Assembly (NCBI RefSeq): GCF_963678635.1
Contig: NC_087071.1
Coordinates: 31,484,141-31,548,140 of the forward strand
DNA: 64,000 nt
Source: Symsagittifera roscoffensis
Taxonomy: Eukaryota > Xenacoelomorpha > Acoela > Convolutidae
Direction: 5' to 3'
How positions within the stretch are numbered: position 1 is the stretch's first letter; every line of letters begins with the position of its first letter. A program made the position numbers and the translations under genes. Shown one piece after another: positions 56,837 through 64,000 of the stretch. Below the pieces are notes generated by a model that was not told the origin of the DNA, ran no database searches, and saw only the letters and a program-made list of their open reading frames with translations.

Positions 56837-57080
56837 CAGGGGAGAGATGGACAGATCGTCCGATCTCGAGGTAACGACTCCAGGTGTGTTTCTCAAATCC
56901 TCGTGTGCAAGTTCCCGGGTCACTTCTCGTGTCACTCGACTTCTCGTGTCACTCGAGCAACTTCGGCCAGCCAACAGCACTCGTGTCACTCGGTAAAGCT
57001 CGTGTTGTCGTATTATCAAACAATCAGGGCACTAACAGTCCCTTGTGGGGTGCCAAATTGTGCGCTCAATCTCCGTAAGT
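56837..57080. other. Upstream of the SLC5 fragment, short direct repeats
   Basis: CTCGTGTCACTCG occurs three times (about 56927, 56943 and 56981). The minus-strand frame of the SLC5 fragment stays open through here without SLC5 homology, so it may be 5' untranslated or unrelated DNA. Confidence 0.5.
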
Positions 57081-57368
57081 TGATAAAAACTATGAAGTCG
57101 AATGCTTGAATTATAAAGAGCACTTATTGGCAAAACTCTCGGAAACTCAAAAATTCATCATAATTTCGGTCAAGCATAACATCGTATAACTTCATTAAAC
57201 TGCCCCGAAAACGGTACAAATCGGCGCAAGCTAGCCACAAGAACCGGTAATAATGTCCTTGAGACAAATTGCTCTTTTTGACGGTCAGCCTTAATCAAGG
57301 CTGAACCGAAGTAGAACCAAAAAACGGTTGAAATAGGATGTAACCCCCGTTTTTAGTATATTAATACA
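57081..57368. other. No recognised feature
   Basis: Non-repetitive within the window; only short frames, no splice-bounded exon. Confidence 0.5.
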
Positions 57369-57369
57369 T

Positions 57370-57455
57370 GGGCAGGTTGGGGACTCAAACCTACGTCAAC
57401 TGGCAAGTTTGTATAGCCGGTACGTTAGCTTAGGCCACTCGGCCAATTATGCTTG
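57370..57455 (-). repeat. tRNA-like sequence (tRNA pseudogene or SINE head)
   Basis: On the minus strand TGGCCGAGTGG fits the pol III A box and GGTTTGAGTCC fits the B box with one mismatch, 54 bp apart, a spacing like that of long-variable-arm tRNAs (Leu/Ser). The T stem pairs poorly, the acceptor ends do not pair, and no sensible anticodon loop forms, so it is not a working tRNA. Confidence 0.5.
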
Positions 57456-57809
57456 TTTTTATATGCACTTATACTCTGCATTTGTGTTGCAAAATCGCTC
57501 AAAATAGACTCTTTGCACTTCTTCCAACCTCGTAGCTCAAATGTTTCTTCGTCTGATTGATGATTCCCCCTGTACCTTGTGTCGAGTATTGGAATTTCTG
57601 ATCCACTATCCCAGAACCACCTCTAGAGCTCTGGTGTTAAAAAAACCAAAACCCAATCTTGTTAATCAAAATTTTACCTGCTAACCACCCTGAAATTACT
57701 TTCCCTTTATTAATCCAACGCAAGTCGAAATACGACTTATTAGCAAGTGCCTCATGATTTCCAATTCGTTAAATGGCAATTAAATTTGATCCGAAAACGT
57801 AATAATTTC
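57456..57809. other. No recognised feature
   Basis: Mixed-composition DNA between the tRNA-like sequence and the inverted repeat; no exon or repeat supported. Confidence 0.45.
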
Positions 57810-59930
57810 ATAAAAAATGTCTGGTACCTGATTGTCATGCGTTTCGCCTTCCCCCTACTAACGGTTTTATGGGGTATTCTCCTATTGGGTTCCAAAAACT
57901 GTCTATTTACGATCACCCCACCCGATCCGAACAGGTTACCTCCCTTTATTCGATCTTAAATTTGGATATCCTCGCGTTGCAACTCTTGTTCTGAGTCTAA
58001 AGACGGATCGTTCCAGACTCTGGTCTACTAATGTAACTAAATCGACGATATCGATTATATAGTTACTGTAATGTGTCCCCCCTTTTTACAATTTTCAGCC
58101 ACCAACCTCTATCTTAACCAACCCCCTTCTAACCTCCCCCTATCTAGCCCCCCCCCCCCCACTTAAGCCGAAAATTACCCTAAGCGCGATGGGTGCTAAA
58201 CCTCTCGAGAGAAAACCGTAGAACCTGTTTCCAAGCTCTGCTCAAGTAAAAATGTTTCCTCAAAACGGTGGGTATTCGCTCATTCAGTTTTACTTTTATT
58301 TCCTAAAAGGTAAAATGAATTTTAACGATACCCGTTTGACCAAACAGAACCTCTGTCAACCTTCTTCCGTTTGCCCTGTTCTGCTTTGATCACACTGATA
58401 ACTGGTCGTCTGCCGGTTGGTCACACATTCCCCCTGGGCTGGTCACCTGTTCCATTCAAGTCTCCCAGTGGTCAAGCCTACTTGTTTTCCACTTTCCCAC
58501 TTCGCTGTGTAACTCTTCCAGCCAAGTCTCCCAGTGGTCCGCTGATATCAAAAAGCTCTCTGAAAACCTTACAACGCCCCACACTTGGGCACCTGTAAAA
58601 CGTTGCCGATTTGATCGAGACGATCGGTCTTATTGGAAAACAGTTTGGGTATACTATTTTAATTAATATAAAGGTTTGATCCACCCAATCTGGAAGTCAA
58701 AGCCACTGTCCTTTTTTATGTTTTATGGTTTTTTGTTCCTGTTTCTAATTTTTTTTGTTTTTTTTTATTTTCGCTTCTTCTCTTTTACTCGTTTTTTCGT
58801 CCCCCTTGTGACCCCCTTACTCGAATAGCTAGGCCTCGTTTCGGAAAACGCACCGGGAAGTTTCCTCAAATTTTCTTAAAAAGCTAACGCAGTACAACCA
58901 AAAGGTGAATACGTTCCCATTGAACCGCACCACCTGTACTCTAGAATGGGCATGTAGCCCGGAGCTGTGTCAAGTGAGTTTGATCCCGTAGTCTTGATGT
59001 CGTAAAAACTCCCCGGAGCGCCAAAAAAACACTATTTAACAGTCGCCTACATAAATCACATATGAGGTTAAAGAAAAATAGGCCCTATAACCATTGGCTC
59101 AAGAGTCAGGGACACTATCTCTTGTGTTTTTCTACCTCAAGCGGTCGGAGCCAATTCAGTTCGAATTGAGACTAAAACTTTTGTTACACCTTAAAAGCCA
59201 CTACCAAAATTCCCCTCCCCCCACTCTACTAAATAAGAACGCCTTCATAATTAGGTCTCAAAATACCTAAAATACACGAACGCCGTTAAAAACAGGGTCA
59301 GAACCTTGTGTATGGTTACTTTTTTTTAGACAGTGAACCTTTGATCCATTTCAGATGGATCAACCTAAAAACTCTCCCTAACTGATCATATTAATATAAA
59401 ACACACTCAAGTAATCCTAACTTGGTACTCACATACCGACACGACCTCTAGAATTGAGTAACTAAACTATAAAGAAACTCTAGAATTGATGGGTAATTAG
59501 ATTTAACTCGAGAAAATTGTAATCAATTATTTTTAGCTCAAGAAATAAGTTTTGGGTGTGGACCATTGGGACATTTCGGTTGTCCACCTTTCCTCCGAAG
59601 GTTCACTCTGGTCCACTTGAATTTACTCTCGTTTCACTCGCGATAATTTTCTGTCTCCTGCCTCAAATAAGACAGCTCTACTCTCGTTCGAGTTATGTAT
59701 CGGAAATTGCGAATAGCAATTTCCCGGAGCTATTTTGAGTACTTTCCTGCGATTGTAGTTCGAATCTTCTGATCTTATTTTTCTGATATTTTCAGTTGTC
59801 GCGAGAAACTTGAGCATGACATGATCAATTCGAATTTTTGAAAAATTGCATTTCACCCCAAAATCAAGACTAAACGTTTTTCTCAAGGTCAAACTTCCAA
59901 ATATGACCGACTGGCACAAGTCCGAACACA
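57810..59930. repeat. Left arm of a 6.2-kb inverted repeat
   Basis: Reverse complement of 61806-63980 with roughly 10-20% differences and indels by eye. Anchors, outer to inner: ATGTCTGGTACCTGATTG, GCGATGGGTGCTAAACC, GACACTATCTCTTGTG, the palindrome at 59341 and GTTTTTCTCAAGGTCAAAC. It has GC-richer patches (poly-C at 58148) and no long frame. Confidence 0.85.
59341..59363. repeat. 23-bp palindrome in the left arm
   Basis: TTGATCCAT and ATGGATCAA flank TTCAG. The same palindrome, inverted, is kept in the right arm near 62380-62403. Confidence 0.8.
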
Positions 59931-60329
59931 TTCCACCAGTTCTCATAAAAAAGAATTTATTACGGAGTTAACACTGAAAATTTAGTCCCAAAATGTTTTG
60001 GTTTTTTATTTAAAACGTGCATGTCTTAATTGAAATTATGACTGAGAAACTTCCGGACAAATTAATTTTAAAATGTTTAATTATTTTTAGAGGTTAAAAG
60101 TATTTTAATCTTAATAGTAATTTAGAGGTCAACTGTGTTGGCTATTTTTTTAACATGATGGATTAGAACCAAATTGTATGTGAATTATTGCAAATAACAT
60201 TTGGAAATTGATGTTTTATTGTCATTTAGATTAGTTTATTGTAAAAATCCTGACAATGCACATAGTTGCAAAAACGTTTGAAATTTACTTTTTAGCAAAA
60301 ATTTCTTGAGCTAGTAGAGATCAAACGTA
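59931..60329. other. Spacer of the inverted repeat, AT-rich
   Basis: No feature recognised. Confidence 0.5.
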
Positions 60330-61040
60330 CCATTAACCGGTTATCAGAAAGCTGGAGAAAGTGTAAGAAATTGGGGACGTTGCTCGAAGATCAGGAAGAC
60401 ATCGCTCACAGGAAAAGCTTGGCAACAGCTGCATCTATCTCCTTGAAGAAGAGTTGGTCTTATGGAAACCGTGTTGCCCTAAACAATCGCATCCAGTTGT
60501 GCAACAGCATTGTCAAATCCGTTTTCCTTTCCAACTCCCAGACACGGGCTTTAACAAAGACTGACCAGCAGAAAAGTGCCACCTTCCACCGTAACCAGCT
60601 CAGAATTACCCCTAACATACGATATCCTGCCAGAATTTTTAATCAGGAATTGTACAGAAGGACAAAATCAGAACCAGTAACTCTTGAGACGTTTTTTGGC
60701 CATGCACTCCGATTAGACCTCAAAACACCAGCTCAGAAAGCGATGGACTACTAATTTGAGCCGTCATATGCGAAGAAGTTTCAAGGAAGGCCAAGAGCCA
60801 CCATAGTTACCACTCTGAACGACGATCTCAGCCGCCTGGACAATAAAATTCCATCAGGATTTGAACATCTGAAACCTCTCACGACATCCGATGATATACA
60901 ACTTTACAGAAGTTTAGCTGAGGCCAAAACATCTGGAGAAAACTTGTCAACTGCTTATATACAGCTGCCAAAACTGAACGATCTTTATGATCTGGAAGTG
61001 GTCTGGCTGTTACTACTACTACTTACGACAATTAAAACAA
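60330..61040 (+). mobile_element. 3' end of a non-LTR retrotransposon
   Basis: The frame INRLSESWRKCKKLGTLLED, then EDIAHRKSLATAA, ALTKTDQQKSATFHRNQLRI, NIRYPARIFNQELYRR and FFGHALRLDLKTPAQKAMDY follows the thumb and C-terminal region after the reverse transcriptase of non-LTR elements (LGSLL-like, arginine-rich QLR, GH-LR and GRPR blocks). A TAA at 60752 interrupts, after which KFQGRPRATIVTTLNDDL continues in the same frame. A short TAC repeat at about 61009-61025 resembles the microsatellite tails of RTE-type elements. The 5' part, including the catalytic domain, is absent, as usual for 5'-truncated copies. Exact clade is unsure. Confidence 0.8.
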
Positions 61041-61805
61041 AATTTTTAGAAAAAGCGTTATACTGAATACGAGGTTTGAGCTCACAACATTTAGATTCAA
61101 TTAAATAATTTGTATCGCTCGGCCCGATTAACGTAAGATTGCACTAAATTGGGTTTGTTAGAGACGGTCAAAAACACGTCAATTCTAATTTTGAATCCAG
61201 CAAATCCTTAATGATTAATTTTTTATACCGTCGTTCTTTCCGACAATTGTTATAGCTGTCGATATGAGTTTTTTCTTTATTTCCTAGGTTAATCAGAAGG
61301 TCGAAAGTATCATAGTAACCGAGGTTACAGTCAGGAGTTCCTTCATTACATTGTCCAGTCAAAATTGTCAGAATTTTCTTTAAAATCAATCAGTGTATGA
61401 GTTAATCATTAAAAAACATGACTATAAAAAACGAACTCAACAAAAGAGCGACTAAAAGGCATCAAACGAACCGACTGTTTCTACGCTTAGCTAGTTACTA
61501 ATTTTCTATGCGTTAGTAGTATTCTCAAATCAAACCCCGCGCTTAAAACGACACTGATTTTTAAAAAATAATCGATGCTTTTGAAGAGAAATTTTTAATG
61601 AAGTTGGTCGGAACATTTTGTGCTTCTTGCACAGTAATCGGCTATTTTCAATATCTTTTTTTTATTTTTTGACTGAACGAGGAAAAATTGATTGTTAACA
61701 ATTTTGACCTGGTAATTTCTTAACTTCCTATCTATATCTATCTATCTATACTATATTTAAATGCGAGTGACAGCTATCTCCCATGTTTAAGCATAATAAT
61801 TTTGC
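61041..61805. other. Spacer of the inverted repeat with a TCTA microsatellite
   Basis: AT-rich; a short (TCTA)n-like run lies at 61728-61752. No gene recognised. Confidence 0.5.
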
Positions 61806-63980
61806 ATGTTTGTGCCAGTCGGTCATATTTGGAAGTTTGACCTTGAGGAATACGAACAACGTAATTTTGAGATGAAATGTAATTTTTCAAAAATTCGAAT
61901 TGAACCTGTCATGCTCAACTTTCTCGCGAAAACTGAGAATCTCAGAAATACAAGATTAGAACCACCGAATTACAATCGCGGGAAAATAATGAAAAAAAGC
62001 AGCGGGGAAATTGCTATTCGCATTTTCCAGATATAAATCAAACACGAGTAGAGCTGTTCTATCCTGAATAGGAAGTAGAGCGTTTGTAAACAAAGCAGAG
62101 ACAAATAAGAAGTGGACTAGAGTGAACCCTAAGTGGAAAAGTGGACAGCTGGGGTATCCCAATGGTCCAGTTCCAAAACTCAATTCTCGAGTCAAAACTC
62201 ATTTCCCTTGCTGAAATTCATTGATTACAAATTTCTTGAGTTAAAACTTAATTACCTTAATGCTAGAGTTACTGGTTAATATACTTACCTCAATTCTCGA
62301 GTGTGCTGGTATGTGAGTACCCAATGTAGTTTTCTTGAGTGTGTTTTGTAATTGTTATGTTGAGATAAGGAGAGTTTTGGGTTGATCCATCTGAAATGGA
62401 TCAAAGTTTCACTGTCTAATAAAAAGTAACCATACGCACTGTTCAGTCCCTGTTTTTAACGGCGTTCGCGTATTTTGGGTATTTTGAGACCCAAGTATGG
62501 GGACGTTCTTATTTGCTAGAGTGGGGGGTATTTTGGTAGTGGCCTTTAAGCTGTAACGAGGGTTTTAGTCTCATGTCGCAAGTGAAACAAATTGGCTCCG
62601 ACCGTTCGAGGTAGAAAAACACAAAAGATAGTGTCCCTGACTCTTGAGCCAATGGTTATAGGGCCTATTTTTCTTTAACCTCATATGTGACTTAAGTAGG
62701 CAACTGTTACATAGTGTTTTTATGGCGCTCCTGGGTGTTTTTACGACATCATGACTACGGAATTGAACCCACTTGACACAGCTCGGGGCTACATGCCCAT
62801 TCTAGAGTACCGGTGGTACGGTTCAGCGGGAATGTGTAAACCTTCCGGTCGTACCGTGATAGCTTTTTAAGGAAACGCGAGAAAATTTCCTGGTACGCTC
62901 TCCGAACGAGACCGAGTAAGGGAAGGTAACTAGGGGGATTAAAAAACGAGCAAAAAGACAAAAAGCGAAACAAAAACCGAAAAAGAATAGAAAAAGGAAC
63001 AAAAAAGAAACCATGAAACAAAAAATGACAGTGACTTTGACACCAGATTAGTTGGATCAAACCTTTATATTAATTAAATAGTATACCCATACTGTTTTCA
63101 TAAGACCGATCGTTTTGATCATTTCAGTTATTTAAAAAAGTGCCCGAGTGTGGGTCGTTGTCAAGGATTTTCAGATAGCTTGCAACTTAGCTGGACCACT
63201 AGGAGACTTGACTGGAAAAAGTGACCAGCCAAGTAGGAAAGTGGTTCACAGGAAGGGAATCCGACAGGTGCTGGACACGACAAAGGGACATCCAGCACCG
63301 ACGGGACCGAACAGAGAAGGCACACAGGGGTGTTTTGTTTGGTCAATCTACGAACCACTGGGAGGCTGGACTGGATTAGGTGATCAGCCAAGTGGGAAAG
63401 TGGTGCTGGAGAGAGGTGCTGGTAGAGCCAAGGAGACAACCAGCACGGAATAAAAACAACCAGAGGGTGACACACAGAGTTGTTCTAGTTGGTCAATCGA
63501 GTATCGTTAGAATCCACATTACATTATAGGAGATAAGTGTAAAATTGGATAAGCGGAAAACCACCGTTTTGATGAACGTTTTTACTTGAGCAGAGCTTGG
63601 AAACAGGTTCTACGGTTTTCTCTCGAGAGGTTTAGCACCCATCGCGCTTAGGGTAATTTTCGGCTTAAGTGGGGGGGATAGATAGGGGGAGGTTAGAAGG
63701 GGGTTGGTTAAGATAGAGGTTGGTGGCTGAAAATTGTAAAAAGGGGGGACACATTATAGTAACTATATAATCGATATCGTCGATTTAGTTACATTATAAT
63801 CTTACACTGGTGAATTATAGAGAGAGGATATCCAAATTTAAGATCGAATCAAGGTAGGTACCCTGGTAGGATCGGGTTGGGGGAACGGAGATAGACAGTT
63901 TTTGAAAACCGGAAGGACAATAATCCATAGGGGTGAGGAAAACGCGTGACAATCAGTTACCAGACATTTTTTCTACGAAA
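61806..63980. repeat. Right arm of the 6.2-kb inverted repeat
   Basis: Reverse complement of 57810-59930. The outer limit near 63980 is approximate and the arm may extend past the window. It includes ACTATATAATCGATATCG, GTAGAACC/GGTTCTAC-type matching blocks and a partly duplicated segment at 63195-63470. Confidence 0.85.
63195..63470. repeat. About 160-bp imperfect tandem duplication inside the right arm
   Basis: GGACCACTAGGAGACTTGACTGG with AGCCAAGTAGGAAAGTGGT recurs at about 63354 as CCACTGGGAGGCTGGACTGG with AGCCAAGTGGGAAAGTGGT. The left arm has a shorter version around 58440-58545, where CAAGTCTCCCAGTGGTC occurs twice, 67 bp apart. Confidence 0.65.
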
Positions 63981-64000
63981 GGGGGACATTGGTCACCTCT

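Noticed and set aside
57747-57959. Plus-strand 70-codon frame at the outer edge of the inverted repeat
   Set aside because: Not conserved as a frame in the other arm, and no splice or start support.

Overview
This window is repeat-dominated, AT-rich nuclear DNA from an animal, most likely an invertebrate. The evidence is a BEL/Pao LTR retrotransposon (a metazoan lineage), a Ty3/gypsy element, a non-LTR retrotransposon end, hAT-like DNA elements with 8-bp target duplications, GT-AG introns in the candidate exons, and a fragment of an SLC5 sodium/monocarboxylate symporter. The species cannot be named from the sequence. There is one 200-N assembly gap (28513-28712). There are no prokaryotic genes, rRNA genes or CRISPR arrays.

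Layout. About 1-43345 is one large direct segmental duplication, seen twice: copy 1 (909-28.5k) and copy 2 (29127-43345). The order is A (909-3171 / 29127-31285), R (3622-7330 / 31286-34945), S (11060-20142 / 34945-42294), T (20143 on / 42295-43345). Copy 1 has extra changes. A 442-bp MITE sits at the A/R border. R is tandemly duplicated (3541-7330 and 7331-11060) with one breakpoint inside that MITE. A 1.66-kb insertion in S has a 9-bp target duplication. T has been amplified into an array with chimeric units. R contains a hAT-like element, a GC-rich palindromic minisatellite and a foldback element.

Candidate host genes in the duplication lie on the minus strand. One is a four-exon small gene (46 codons; exons of 19, 44, 43 and 35 bp) whose exons I read as identical in both copies, while the introns differ by several percent (16286-15573 and 38421-37711). 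The other is a 164-bp serine-rich exon with good splice signals, kept open in both copies (1693-1530 and 29901-29738). The third small exon and the 164-bp exon have compatible phases, so they could belong to one longer transcript. Further, weaker exon candidates flank the end of copy 2 (43296-44114).

44.2-56.3 kb is a scrambled graveyard of LTR retrotransposons: a BEL/Pao element on the minus strand (gag 52336-49885, protease/reverse transcriptase 49885-48600), a gypsy element on the plus strand (45118-48540) lacking its catalytic YxDD block, and chimeric joins of gypsy nucleocapsid/protease to BEL gag at two places. 56.6-56.8 kb is a broken SLC5 fragment ending in a 16-bp minisatellite. From 57.8 kb to the end there is a 6.2-kb inverted repeat with 2.1-kb arms around a 3' fragment of a non-LTR retrotransposon.
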